DNA of 64,000 nt from Nitrospira sp. GTDB taxonomy: Bacteria; Nitrospirota; Nitrospiria; Nitrospirales; Nitrospiraceae. The notes beneath the pieces were generated by a model. That model was not told where the DNA came from and ran no database searches. It saw nothing but the letters and a program-made list of their open reading frames with translations. Where the stretch lies: NCBI GenBank assembly GCA_019636945.1, contig JAHBWO010000004.1, positions 1 to 64,000 on the forward strand. The letters run 5' to 3'. The position numbers and the translations under genes were made by a program. Below are positions 51,170 through 60,343 of this stretch, piece by piece (positions within the stretch are counted from its first letter, which is position 1; every line of letters starts with the position of its first letter).

Positions 51170-51544
51170 TTAGAGCCGAATGACCTCCAAGCTTACCTGC
51201 TGAAATCCAAGACCGCGAATCTCATCGACGAGTGCCACGAACTTTTCGAGCAGTGTGACCTTGTCTGCACGGACGACCACCGCAGATTCGCGAGGCCGAG
51301 AGCTCAGGGCCGTGGGAAGGCCTCCCTCGGGGACCGGGGTATCGTTGACAAACAAGTTCCCCTCCGCCGTCAAGGCAATCACGATCGGTACGTCTTGCCG
51401 ATCGCTGACCTCTTTCGCTTTGGCGAGGTTGACGGGAATCTGGCCCGTACTGATGAAGGTGGCTGTCGTCAACACGATGACCAGCAGGACTAACATCACG
51501 TCCACAAGCGGAATCACGTTGATTTGATCAATGTTCCGATCCAT
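51170..51544 (-). CDS. exbD: Biopolymer transport protein ExbD
   Basis: 124 residues. One transmembrane helix with the ExbD Asp (NVIPLVDVMLVLLVIVLTTA), then a periplasmic domain with ALSSRPRESAVVVRADKVTL. Part of the proton-driven TonB motor. It overlaps the exbB end by 17 bp and is followed directly by tonB. Confidence 0.88.
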   Translation of the reverse strand: MDRNIDQINVIPLVDVMLVLLVIVLTTATFISTGQIPVNLAKAKEVSDRQDVPIVIALTAEGNLFVNDTPVPEGGLPTALSSRPRESAVVVRADKVTLLEKFVALVDEIRGLGFQQVSLEVIRL

Positions 51545-51959
51545 GTTGTGCTCTATAGTCTGTCAAGAGTTCGGTGACACGTCGACGCAGCAGGTTATTC
51601 ATGACGACACAAGGAATCGCGACCAGCAGGCCGACGGCTGTGGCCTTCAATGCCAGGCTTAACCCGATCATGATGGTATTCACGGCCATGGTGCCGGATG
51701 TCCCCATTGTATGAAAGGTTAACATAATTCCGAGGACGGTTCCGAGGAGGCCAATGTAGGGGGCGTTGGCCGCTACGGTTCCGATCACGACGAGGCGCTT
51801 GGTCAGCGTGATTTCCAGCAGCTGCGCGTTGGAAAACTGAGAGAGGTTGATACGCTTGTAGAAGAGCCACCGTTCGATGGCCACCGCCACGGACCACACA
51901 CTGAGCACCAGTAAGAGACCAATCACCCCGTAATCAATGACGTCTTTCAATGCGTCCAT
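51528..51959 (-). CDS. exbB: Biopolymer transport protein ExbB
   Basis: 143 residues with three membrane helices and the MotA/TolQ/ExbB core: ANAPYIGLLGTVLGIMLTFH near residue 62 and MIGLSLALKATAVGLLVAIP near 98. It is shorter than many ExbB proteins. Inner-membrane motor subunit with ExbD. It lies 129 bp downstream of the fbpC stop, likely in the same iron-uptake transcript. Confidence 0.85.
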   Translation of the reverse strand: MDALKDVIDYGVIGLLLVLSVWSVAVAIERWLFYKRINLSQFSNAQLLEITLTKRLVVIGTVAANAPYIGLLGTVLGIMLTFHTMGTSGTMAVNTIMIGLSLALKATAVGLLVAIPCVVMNNLLRRRVTELLTDYRAQHGSEH

Positions 51960-52087
51960 CGCGACTCCTTAGATTGTGGAAGGGGGCTCAAGCCGGGTGG
52001 GGTTGGAGACCTCAGCGCTTGTTCATCCATGCCAGATTTCTGGGGAGGCTGTCAATCTTCACCTACCACCAGCCCATTCCTGTGTCT

Positions 52088-53215
52088 CTAGGGACGAGGG
52101 GGTGCTTCGGCCTGAAACAGCACGGTATGGGTTGCCGAAACGCGGAGTTCGACAGAGGTGCCTTCTTGGTAGACGCTGGTTGAGCTTTCACTACTATGGA
52201 CGATTTGACCGGAAGGCAGTTGAACTCTGTACAAGTTTTCAGATCCACGGAACTGTCTGGCCACGATTCTCGGTTCGGCGGATTTGTTGGGCAGGAGGTG
52301 TACGTCATCCGGGCGAATCATGACCGCAACATCGTCTCCTTCTGACGCATTGATTGTATTGGGGAATGTTCCTATCTCGGTGTGAACCAATCCCTGATGA
52401 ATCTGGCCGGCAATGAAGTCGGCTTGGCCGACAAAGTCGGCCACGAACCGCGTGGCTGGGAGATGGTAAATGAGTTCAGGAGAGTCGATCTGCTCGAGCA
52501 CTCCTTGATTCAACACGGCGATGCGATCGGCCATGGCAAAGGCTTCATCATGGTCATGCGTGACCATGATGCTTGTAGTTTTCATCTGACGTAACAAGGT
52601 GTGGACCTCTTGGCGCATGCGACTGGCCATGTCGGGGTCCAGGTTGCTGAACGGTTCATCCAGCAGGAGCAAGACCGGATTTTGTACCAGCGCCCGTGAA
52701 AGAGCCACGCGTTGCTGCTGCCCTCCCGATAATTCATGCGGGAATCGGCGATCAAACCCCTCCAAGCCGGTCAGGCACAGCATCTCATCAACTCGGCGCT
52801 TTTGCTCTGCCCGGGGCAGGTGGTTGAGTCCAAAGGCGATGTTGTCGGCGACACGCAGGTGCGGAAAGAGGGCGTATTCCTGAAAGACCATGCCGATGCG
52901 ACGATGTTCCGTTGGAACCGTTTCCGAGGGGGATGAGACCACCCGTCCCGACAGGAGAATTTCTCCGGAACGTACCGGCTCAAATCCCGCAATGGCACGT
53001 AGAACGGTGGTTTTTCCACAGCCGGATGGGCCAAGCAGGCAGAGGATCTCACCTTCCCTAACGGAGAATGACATGTCGCGAACGGCAGGTCGGCTTGAGT
53101 CATAGGCACAGGAGATAGAGCGAAGTTCCAGGATCGGAGCCGCCGGAGAGAAGAGATGGGTGCGTGCATGGCATTGGTCGGTACTGATCGGTCTGGTTTG
53201 TGCCGGTGTATTCAT
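52088..53215 (-). CDS. fbpC: Ferric iron ABC transporter ATP-binding protein FbpC-like
   Basis: 375 residues. Walker A LLGPSGCGKTTVLRAIAGF near residue 57, Q-loop MVFQEYALFPHL near 110, signature ELSGGQQQRVALSRALVQNP near 160, Walker B LLLLDEPFSNLD near 182, H-loop IMVTHDHDEAF near 217. A C-terminal TOBE-like domain (VAVMIRPDDVHLLPNKSAEP) follows. This is the CUT1/Fbp type used for Fe3+ import; with fbpB and fbpA adjacent, iron is the best reading, though sulfate or thiamine transport is related. Confidence 0.82.
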   Translation of the reverse strand: MNTPAQTRPISTDQCHARTHLFSPAAPILELRSISCAYDSSRPAVRDMSFSVREGEILCLLGPSGCGKTTVLRAIAGFEPVRSGEILLSGRVVSSPSETVPTEHRRIGMVFQEYALFPHLRVADNIAFGLNHLPRAEQKRRVDEMLCLTGLEGFDRRFPHELSGGQQQRVALSRALVQNPVLLLLDEPFSNLDPDMASRMRQEVHTLLRQMKTTSIMVTHDHDEAFAMADRIAVLNQGVLEQIDSPELIYHLPATRFVADFVGQADFIAGQIHQGLVHTEIGTFPNTINASEGDDVAVMIRPDDVHLLPNKSAEPRIVARQFRGSENLYRVQLPSGQIVHSSESSTSVYQEGTSVELRVSATHTVLFQAEAPPRP

Positions 53216-53224
53216 GTTCGGTCC

Positions 53225-54808
53225 TTACGCGGCACGCCAATCGCGGGAAAGTAATAGGCCAAGGGCGGGCAGACCGACCAGCACGATCAAGAGAGCGGAG
53301 GGGGCCGCCAGCTGATAATACTCTTCACTCGCTTCAAGCCAGACTCGGATGGCTAAGGTGTCAAACCCCACCGGGCGGAGTAAGAGTGTGGCGGGCAACT
53401 CTTTCATCGTTTGAAGAAAGATCAGGACCCAGGCCACGATGATGCCGTTACGGATGAGCGGCAGCGTGACCTGTCGCACGGTTTCACGGGCGCTCAGTCC
53501 AAGGGTGCGGGCGACTTCCTCGAGATTGGGTGTGATCTGCTGGATCGCCGGTTCGAGCGATTGGAGGCCGGCCGGAAGAAAGTGCAAAACATAGGCGATG
53601 ATCAACACCAGTACCGTTCCATAAACAACCGGTATCAGGTTGAGACAGAGGACCAATACGGCAAGCGCTGCGACCGGTCCCGGTAACACATACCCGGCAT
53701 AGGCGGCCTGTAGGCAGCCGGTATTGAGCCATGTGGGTTTGCGACTTGCCAGATAGGCCAACGGTAGTCCGATCAGTACGCCGGCTGTGGCTGCCAGGGT
53801 TGCGAGCACGGTACTATTCCAGACAAAGCCGAAGAATCGTGCATCGAGAACGGCAAGGGCCTCAGGAGAGAGGCTCCACAGCATCAGGAGGCACACGGGG
53901 ACACCGAAGGCTGCTCCCAGGATCATGGCGAGAGATGCCGTCAGGCCGACAGTCTGGAGCCAGTTGCATCGGATGCGCTGCGGAGCGCGGTAGCGACCGG
54001 CGGTTTGGTAGAAGCGGCTTTTGCGGCGAAACCATCGCTCGGTTACCAAGAATAAGAGTGCCAGAATGACCAGCAAGACGCTCAAAATGCTCGCGGCCTG
54101 GTTGTCCAACTGGCCGGTCATTTGTTGAAACACAGCATACGTTAATGTTTGATAGCGCAAGAGCGACACGGCTCCGAAATCGGAGACCACGTACAGGATG
54201 ACCAGCGCGACACCGGCAACGATGGACGGCCGCAACAGTGGTAGGGTGACGGAGACGATCCGTCTAAGGGGAGAGGCGCCACAAGTACGGGCGACTTCTT
54301 CAAACGACACGTTGAAATTCAGGAGCGCGCTTCGCGTGAGCAAATAAATGAACGGGAATGTCGCGAGCCCCATGACTACGGTAACACCCAGAAAACTTTG
54401 AGGGGAAAAGATTCTGGCCTGAGGGCCGGCCAGCATCTGCCAGAGTGCTTCAACCGGGCCGCCGAATCCCAACAGATAGTTGAAGACATAGGCCAACACG
54501 AATGTCGGCATGGCAAGTGGAAGCACAAGGGTGACTTCCCAGAGCCGGCGTCCAGGAAACTCACAACGGGTCACGATCCATGCGGTCGAGACCCCCAATA
54601 CAAGCGCGAGGAGTACCACTGCCCCGGCCAAGGAAATCGTATTCCAGAGGAGTTCGGGGACACGAGTGGTCCACAGTCGAGACCACACCCCCGGATCGGC
54701 CGAGAGGGCCAAGGCCATGATGTAGATCAACGGGAGCAGCACCAGTGCCGCACTGGCCAGGGCAGCCAATTGGAGGGAAGAGAGCGATGATGGGCGTACG
54801 GCAATCAC
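53225..54808 (-). CDS. fbpB: Ferric iron ABC transporter permease FbpB-like
   Basis: 527 residues with twelve helices, a duplicated permease of two six-helix halves. Each half has an EAA-type loop: EEVARTCGASPLRRIVSVTL near residue 180 and EEVARTLGLSARETVRQVTL near 440. Fe3+ permeases of the FbpB/SfuB class have this fused form. It lies between fbpA and fbpC with gaps of 9 to 13 bp. Confidence 0.85.
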   Translation of the reverse strand: MIAVRPSSLSSLQLAALASAALVLLPLIYIMALALSADPGVWSRLWTTRVPELLWNTISLAGAVVLLALVLGVSTAWIVTRCEFPGRRLWEVTLVLPLAMPTFVLAYVFNYLLGFGGPVEALWQMLAGPQARIFSPQSFLGVTVVMGLATFPFIYLLTRSALLNFNVSFEEVARTCGASPLRRIVSVTLPLLRPSIVAGVALVILYVVSDFGAVSLLRYQTLTYAVFQQMTGQLDNQAASILSVLLVILALLFLVTERWFRRKSRFYQTAGRYRAPQRIRCNWLQTVGLTASLAMILGAAFGVPVCLLMLWSLSPEALAVLDARFFGFVWNSTVLATLAATAGVLIGLPLAYLASRKPTWLNTGCLQAAYAGYVLPGPVAALAVLVLCLNLIPVVYGTVLVLIIAYVLHFLPAGLQSLEPAIQQITPNLEEVARTLGLSARETVRQVTLPLIRNGIIVAWVLIFLQTMKELPATLLLRPVGFDTLAIRVWLEASEEYYQLAAPSALLIVLVGLPALGLLLSRDWRAA

Positions 54809-54821
54809 AGGTCACTCGGTG

Positions 54822-55889
54822 TTACCGCATGCCCACTTGTTCGATGAGGCGAAGAGTGGGCGCGCGGAGCTCGGCCAGTTTCGCCAAGGGCACCATGGCG
54901 GCGCGAAAACTCTTTCGCTCGACGAGGGCTGGGTCAGCTTGTACCTCAGGATGGAGCGGATATTCCTTGTCAAGATCGGCGAAGATCTTCTGACCTGCCT
55001 GTGCGACGAGGAATTCGACGAGCAGTTTGGCCTGCTCCACACGAGGCGTATGTTTCAGCACACCGATACCGGCCACGTTCATAATGGCCCCCATCCCGCC
55101 TTCTTGTTGATCAGGCATGACGACCGCTATGGGAGAAGCCGGTTGTGTGGCGAGATGGCGATAGACGTAATAGTGATTGACGATTCCCAGCGCGACCTGA
55201 CCTTTGGCCACTGCGTCGACGATCTGGGAACTCTTCTGGTAGACCTGAGTCCCGGCATTGTCTCGAAGCCCTTCAAGGAACTTCTTGGTGCGATCATCAC
55301 CGATACTGGCCCGGATCACGGAGACGCCTGCGTGCAGATATTCGCTGCCGGCGTTCGGAATGGCGAGTTTTCCTTTCCAGATCGGATCGGCCAAGTCCAG
55401 CAACGACTTGATCTGGTCGGGCTTCACCATCCTGGTGTTGTAGGTAATGATCCAAAATCGCCCGGATAAGCCGATCCAGCTGTTGTCCGTGGCTCGAAAT
55501 TGGGGAGGAATGGCCCGCTCAATTTCGCGCATACTCAGCGGTCGAAACAGTCCGGCCGTGCGGGCGAGCTCCAAACTCCCGGCGTCATTCGTGATAAAGA
55601 CATCGGCTGGACTACGGTTGCCCTCCGCTTTCATCCGATTCACCAGTTCGGTCGTACCGGAGGACAATAGCGCGATCTGAATGCCGGTCTTTGCGGTGAA
55701 TTCGTCCAGAGCCGGCTTGATCAATCGTTCAGCGCGTCCGGAATAGACGGTCAGTTGGTCGGCAGCGGCAGCGATGCTTGGGATGATCATGGAGAAGAGC
55801 AGAACAATACATGCCGTGAAGATACCGATGAGCGGACGGTAATTGGTGCACGGACTGGTGCGATGAGCCTTGTGAAGGGATCTCGACAT
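54822..55889 (-). CDS. fbpA: Ferric iron-binding periplasmic protein FbpA-like
   Basis: 355 residues from ATG 55889 with AGAAGG upstream. A long signal region (residues 20-43) ends IAAAADQLTVYSGRAERLI, the classic first block. NRSPADVFITNDAGSLE and ALGIVNHYYVYRHL (the tyrosine pair that binds Fe3+) near residue 238 follow. It delivers ferric iron to FbpBC. A Fur-box-like site lies 40 bp upstream. Confidence 0.87.
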   Translation of the reverse strand: MSRSLHKAHRTSPCTNYRPLIGIFTACIVLLFSMIIPSIAAAADQLTVYSGRAERLIKPALDEFTAKTGIQIALLSSGTTELVNRMKAEGNRSPADVFITNDAGSLELARTAGLFRPLSMREIERAIPPQFRATDNSWIGLSGRFWIITYNTRMVKPDQIKSLLDLADPIWKGKLAIPNAGSEYLHAGVSVIRASIGDDRTKKFLEGLRDNAGTQVYQKSSQIVDAVAKGQVALGIVNHYYVYRHLATQPASPIAVVMPDQQEGGMGAIMNVAGIGVLKHTPRVEQAKLLVEFLVAQAGQKIFADLDKEYPLHPEVQADPALVERKSFRAAMVPLAKLAELRAPTLRLIEQVGMR

Positions 55890-55928
55890 GGCGAACCTTC
55901 TGCGATCGGGAGCGATATGATTTGAAAT

Positions 55929-55943
55929 TGATAAACTATCTCA
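55929..55943. promoter_or_regulatory. Fur box upstream of fbpA
   Basis: TGATAAACTATCTCA resembles the TGATAATNATTATCA 7-1-7 consensus and overlaps a possible -35 (TTGAGA on the minus strand, with TCATAT 18 bases on). It lies between the fur stop and the fbpA start, so Fur-repressed expression of fbpABC-exbBD-tonB is likely. Confidence 0.55.
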
Positions 55944-55971
55944 AAAAGGATACCAGAAACATTTCTGTGGG

Positions 55972-56403
55972 TCAATGACGGCAGCGGGAGCAGAGTCCGT
56001 AGAGTTCAAGCCGGTGGGTGGTAATTGTAAAGCCGTTCTTGGTCGCGACTTCCTCTTGAAGCCGTTCGATATCACAGTTTTCAAACTCCACGATTTTGCC
56101 ACAGCCTGTGCAGATGAGATGGTCGTGATGGCCCTTATGAGACACGTTGTCATACTGGGTTTGTGTCCCAAAGTGTCGGGCTTGAGCCAGCCCTGCTTCG
56201 CAGAACAGGTTGAGGGTCCGATAGATGGTTGCGAGCCCAAGATGGGGATCTTTGCGTGCCAACTGATGGTACATTTCCTCAGCCGTGATGTGTTCTTGCT
56301 TCAAAAATGCATCGAGAATCAACTCGCGCTGGCGCGTAAATTTGAGCTGGTGGTTCTCAAGATGCTCTTTCAGAATTCCCATTTCCTTGACATGTTTGGA
56401 CAT
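55972..56403 (-). CDS. fur: Ferric uptake regulator, Fur family
   Basis: 143 residues from ATG 56403, which follows GGGAGGAGC; upstream in-frame codons to 56571 lack Fur character. N-terminal winged helix (LKFTRQRELILDAFLKQEHI, then LGLATIYRTLNLFCEAGLAQ). C-terminal dimer domain with the HHDHLICTGCGK metal site and a C-terminal CSRCRH zinc site. A ferrous-iron-dependent repressor; direct neighbour of the fbp genes. Confidence 0.85.
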   Translation of the reverse strand: MSKHVKEMGILKEHLENHQLKFTRQRELILDAFLKQEHITAEEMYHQLARKDPHLGLATIYRTLNLFCEAGLAQARHFGTQTQYDNVSHKGHHDHLICTGCGKIVEFENCDIERLQEEVATKNGFTITTHRLELYGLCSRCRH

Positions 56404-56561
56404 CGTGGCAGATCGCTCCTCCCTTGGAGGGAGATTAAAGACGAAATGAAGCAGTGGGTCAAGAGTCTTTCTCTGGACCAAGGCCGGGCAAGCAGGTGGC
56501 CTTTGACGGCCGTTCCTGTGGCTGGCTATAGTGAAGCCCTCGGTCGTCTGATGAGGATTAC

Positions 56562-57158
56562 GTGAGAACACCCAGCCAAATTCTTGTTGACCGTGTGCTC
56601 CTGCTCCGCATTCTACAGCTTGCTGAACCCCACGGATTGTTGAGCGACGTGAAGCTGCAGCAGCTCTGTTTCTTGTGTGAGCTCCAAACCTTTGCCAAGG
56701 GGTTCAAGGCGCTTCATTTCGAATTCTTCCGGTTTGCGTACGGGGCTTTCAGTAAAGAGCTGGATAATGATCTGACATCCCTCCGTCGAAAGGGCCTGAT
56801 AGAAAATTTTACTGTTTCAGATCAAGCGAAGGAGGAGGCGATCCCATTGCTGCTCACGGCGATTGAGGGGGTAGAGGCCAACGAACAGGTACAAGAGATC
56901 ATTGAGGCCGTCGTGGCGGCCTACGCGCCACAAGACAGCGGGACGATCACGAACTCGGTTGAGGCGGTGCAGCTCAGTACGCCCCAGGATCCTGAACTCA
57001 AAATTCCCATTCGAGATATCGTGTTCCACACCACTCTGCTCGTGCCGCATCGGATCGAGGTGCAGGCTGAATTCACCATCCCACCCGCTATCGCGGGAAA
57101 GCTCAATGCGGTGATGGGGTATGAGTCCCGACCGGCGTGGGACGCTCAGAGTTGGTAG
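56562..57158 (+). CDS. Panacea/SocA-like domain protein (DUF4065 type)
   Basis: 198 residues from GTG 56562. Residues 14-80 read LLRILQLAEPHGLLSDVKLQ, then FEFFRFAYGAFSKELDNDLT and LRRKGLIEN, resembling the SocA-like (Panacea) antitoxin/proteolysis-adaptor domain. The C-terminal half is unassigned. No toxin partner is adjacent, so a solitary regulatory role is possible. Its end overlaps the convergent carboxypeptidase by 13 bp. Confidence 0.55.
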   Translation: MRTPSQILVDRVLLLRILQLAEPHGLLSDVKLQQLCFLCELQTFAKGFKALHFEFFRFAYGAFSKELDNDLTSLRRKGLIENFTVSDQAKEEAIPLLLTAIEGVEANEQVQEIIEAVVAAYAPQDSGTITNSVEAVQLSTPQDPELKIPIRDIVFHTTLLVPHRIEVQAEFTIPPAIAGKLNAVMGYESRPAWDAQSW

Positions 57159-58678
57159 AGCTCGCCATACTTTTGCTCCACATAATTGAGGAAGGGCTCG
57201 GGACGGAGTGAGGAGCCCGTGATCCGTTCGGCCAGGTGAGCTGGAGTAAACATGCGGCCCCAGCGGTGGATCTTCTGCTCCAGCCACCGCCGCAGGGGGA
57301 GTAGTTGCCCGGCAGCGATGTCAGTCTCCAGCCGTGGGAGCTCCAACTTGGCCTGTTCAAAGAATTGGACGGAATACAGGTTGCCTAACGTATAGGTCGG
57401 GAAATACCCGAAGGCGCCGAACGACCAATGCACGTCCTGCAACACACCTTCGGCATCGGACGGTGGTCTGATTCCCAGATATTCCTCCATTTTCTGGTTC
57501 CAGATAGTGGGTAAGTCTTCCGGCTGAGTTTTGCCTTCCACCAGCCCCTGCTCAATCTCAAACCGCAACATGATGTGGAGATTGTAGGTCAGTTCATCGG
57601 CCTCCACACGAATCAACGAGGGTTTCACGCAATTGATCGCGGCATAGAATTGGTCGATACCCATGCCGTGCAGTTGGTCAGGGAAGGTCTGTTGCAACAT
57701 TGGATAAAAGAAGCGCCAGAAAGGCTTGGAGCGTCCGACACAGTTCTCCCAGAGACGGGATTGGCTCTCATGGATTCCGAGGGACACCGAGTCGCCCAAC
57801 GGCGTGCCGAAATAGCGCTGATCTAATCCTTGGTCGTACAATCCATGGCCGCCTTCATGGATACAGCTGAACAGGCAAGACTGGAGTTCATGTTCATGCA
57901 CGCGGGTTGTCACGCGGACATCGGTCGGGTGAAATGAGGTCGTAAAGGGATGGGCTGAGAGATCCAGGCGGCCGCGTTCGAAGTCATATCCCATGGCGGT
58001 TAACACCAACCGCCCAAACTCCAGCTGGCGACCATGATCATACGAGCGGTGGAGGATGCTGTCGTCAATCCGGACCCGGCTCTGGGTGATTTTTTTGAGT
58101 AACGGCACCAGACGGGTCTTTAGTACGGCAAACATTGGCTGGAGCGTCGCTATGGTGGCACCTGGTTCATACACATCCAACAACGCGTTGTAGGGGGAAC
58201 CTTCGTAGCCAAGATATTCCGCTTCTTCGCGTTTGAGCTGGAGCACGGTTCGAAGATTCGGCAGGAACATCGAAAACTTGTTGTGTTGTTTGGCCTCTGC
58301 CCAGACCTGTTGGGCGAGAGAACATTCTCGACTCAGCTTCATCACAAAGTCGGATGGAAGTTTCTGTGCTCGGCTGAAGTCTCGCCACACTTCCCGCAAC
58401 AGCGATCGGGACGGCTCATCCCACGTGTCGCCTGGCCGGTCTGCTGCCTGGCCGCTCGCCGGATCCACCCACTGTGACAAGAGCGACTGTACCTCCGATG
58501 ACACCAATTTCTGATGGGCAATGCCTTGAAGTACGGCGATTTGCTCGGCCCTCGCCTCTCCGCCACCGGCCGGCATATAGGTTTCCTGATCCCAGGACAA
58601 GACCGAAGCGGCACTGTTGATACGTTGAATTTCCAAGAGCCTTGTCGTGAGGGGTTCTAAGGTCGCGAGGGTTTTCAA
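57146..58678 (-). CDS. M32-family metallocarboxypeptidase (Taq type)
   Basis: 510 residues, the standard M32 size. The zinc motif HEGGH is in FSCIHEGGHGLYDQGLDQRY near residue 271; SLGIHESQSRLWENCVGRS near 300 supplies the Glu ligand region. The end matches YTLGNLYSVQFFEQAKLELP. It releases C-terminal residues from peptides in the cytoplasm. Not linked in function to its neighbours. Confidence 0.88.
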   Translation of the reverse strand: MKTLATLEPLTTRLLEIQRINSAASVLSWDQETYMPAGGGEARAEQIAVLQGIAHQKLVSSEVQSLLSQWVDPASGQAADRPGDTWDEPSRSLLREVWRDFSRAQKLPSDFVMKLSRECSLAQQVWAEAKQHNKFSMFLPNLRTVLQLKREEAEYLGYEGSPYNALLDVYEPGATIATLQPMFAVLKTRLVPLLKKITQSRVRIDDSILHRSYDHGRQLEFGRLVLTAMGYDFERGRLDLSAHPFTTSFHPTDVRVTTRVHEHELQSCLFSCIHEGGHGLYDQGLDQRYFGTPLGDSVSLGIHESQSRLWENCVGRSKPFWRFFYPMLQQTFPDQLHGMGIDQFYAAINCVKPSLIRVEADELTYNLHIMLRFEIEQGLVEGKTQPEDLPTIWNQKMEEYLGIRPPSDAEGVLQDVHWSFGAFGYFPTYTLGNLYSVQFFEQAKLELPRLETDIAAGQLLPLRRWLEQKIHRWGRMFTPAHLAERITGSSLRPEPFLNYVEQKYGELYQL

Positions 58679-58782
58679 ATCGGCCTCCTGTTCCCTGTGC
58701 TAAGATTGCGCGCTCGCCATTCAGTGACCGGCGCAGTGTACGCAAGGGCTAACACGTTTTCAAATAGCTAAAAAGGATTCTT

Positions 58783-59427
58783 ATGGAACAGTTAGTTCCG
58801 ACGGAGATCGAAGCGTATGCGGAGCGGCATTCCATGCCGGAGTCGGCCATGTGTCGTGCACTGCGCGAGGAAACCCTTCGAACTATGGAATATCCTCAGA
58901 TGGTAGTCGGTCCCTTGGAAGGGGCGTTTCTGAAAATGATGACGCGGCTGGTCGGGGCGAAGCGGGTGCTGGAAATCGGTATGTTCACCGGTTACAGCGC
59001 TCTGTGCTTCGCTGAAGCATTGCCGGACGATGGAGAGATCATCACCTGCGAGGTCAACGAACAGTCAGCAGCCATGGCTCGGCGTTATTTTGGGCAGGTG
59101 CCAGTTGGGAAGAAAATCAGTATCCGTATGGGCCCAGCCCTCGACACCATGCGAACGCTCACCGGTCCATTTGATGTCATCTTCATCGATGCGGACAAGA
59201 TCAATTACCTTAACTATTACCGTCGTGCGCTCGATCTGCTTGCTCCAAACGGCGTGATTCTGATTGATAACGTGCTCTGGAGCGGCGAGGTCTTGAAACA
59301 GCCGCCACCGGACGATTCCACTGCTGCCATTCAGGAGCTCAACCTCACCGTCTCGACCGATCCGCGCGTATCTGCCGTCTTGGTCACAATCCGAGATGGG
59401 ATCCTGGTGATAAGAAGAACGAGGTAG
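58783..59427 (+). CDS. SAM-dependent O-methyltransferase (class I, caffeoyl-CoA OMT-like)
   Basis: 214 residues. SAM-binding motif KRVLEIGMFTGYSALCFAEA near residue 65, acidic VITCEVNEQ-type motif near 87, and the metal site FDVIFIDADKINYLNYYRRA near 130 with DNVLWSG near 160. A family of Mg2+-dependent catechol O-methyltransferases. It ends 7 bp before the next frame opens, but its function is unrelated to the downstream module. Confidence 0.85.
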   Translation: MEQLVPTEIEAYAERHSMPESAMCRALREETLRTMEYPQMVVGPLEGAFLKMMTRLVGAKRVLEIGMFTGYSALCFAEALPDDGEIITCEVNEQSAAMARRYFGQVPVGKKISIRMGPALDTMRTLTGPFDVIFIDADKINYLNYYRRALDLLAPNGVILIDNVLWSGEVLKQPPPDDSTAAIQELNLTVSTDPRVSAVLVTIRDGILVIRRTR

Positions 59428-59473
59428 TGAACGGTTGACTTGTCCAACTCAACAGACAGAAGTTCTGCACGAT

Positions 59474-60061
59474 ATGATGTCAAATGAGGCGGATCATCAG
59501 CAACCACGGCATGTGTTGCTTTTCAGCGGCCATATGGTCGATGCGCCGAACAGGCCGACGCCACGGTTTCCTGCTGAAAAAGAACTGATTGCTGCGCAGA
59601 GGATTGCAGAGGCCCTAGATCATCTGAGCGCTGGCCCGGAGGATTTGGCTTTCACTCAAGGTGCCTGTGGAGGCGATCTGTTGTTCACCGAGGCCTGTCT
59701 GCAGCGTGGAGTGACGGTTCAGTGGCTGCAGCCGTTTGAGGAGCCGGAGTTTATTCAGAAGTCGGTCGTGTGCCACAGCGAAACATGGCTGGTGCGGTAC
59801 CAGGCAGCCAAAGCCAAGCTCACGACTGCGATTCGCTCCGTCCCACAAGAACTCGGCCCACTACCCATCGGCAGTGATCCCTATGAGCGCTGCAATCAGT
59901 GGCTTCTCGCGACGGCGATGGCATACGGTGTCCGCAAGGTTCACTTTATCTGCCTCTGGAATGGCAACAACGGCGACGGTCGTGGTGGGACTGCCCATAT
60001 GTATCAAGAAGTGAACAGGCAGACCGGCCAGGTGATTTGGATCGACAGTCGCACCCTGTAG
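59474..60061 (+). CDS. Rossmann-like protein upstream of metacaspase/CHAT genes
   Basis: 195 residues from ATG 59474 (a longer frame starts at TTG 59435). It has HVLLFSGHMVDAPNRPTPRF, then FTQGACGGDLLFTEACLQRG and VQWLQPFEEPEF, which look like a nucleotide-binding Rossmann fold resembling SLOG-type domains with the glycine motif in TQGACGGD. The tail has KVHFICLWNGNNGDGRGGTA. Such proteins are often near caspase/CHAT effectors; a sensor role is inferred only. Confidence 0.55.
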   Translation: MMSNEADHQQPRHVLLFSGHMVDAPNRPTPRFPAEKELIAAQRIAEALDHLSAGPEDLAFTQGACGGDLLFTEACLQRGVTVQWLQPFEEPEFIQKSVVCHSETWLVRYQAAKAKLTTAIRSVPQELGPLPIGSDPYERCNQWLLATAMAYGVRKVHFICLWNGNNGDGRGGTAHMYQEVNRQTGQVIWIDSRTL

Positions 60062-60343
60062 CCGAACCAGACGTAGCTGTACCCATTTCGATACAGGGAT
60101 GTATCCTTTCAGATTCTCTGTCCTGATTGTTTCACCCTTATTCTTGAACGAGCATTTGTTCTTTGGAGACTTCCAGGGGGCGTGGGAATGCTGTATTCTC
60201 CCTTCCTGTAGTACGGCCTAGGTGTGACATCGTGCTCGTTCGCTTCCGGCATACGGCGTGGCAAGTTGCTTGCTCAGTATTCTCGGGAGAGACGGAATCA
60301 CTACGGTATTCAGCGTCAAATATGACCATTGAAAGGAGCTGTT

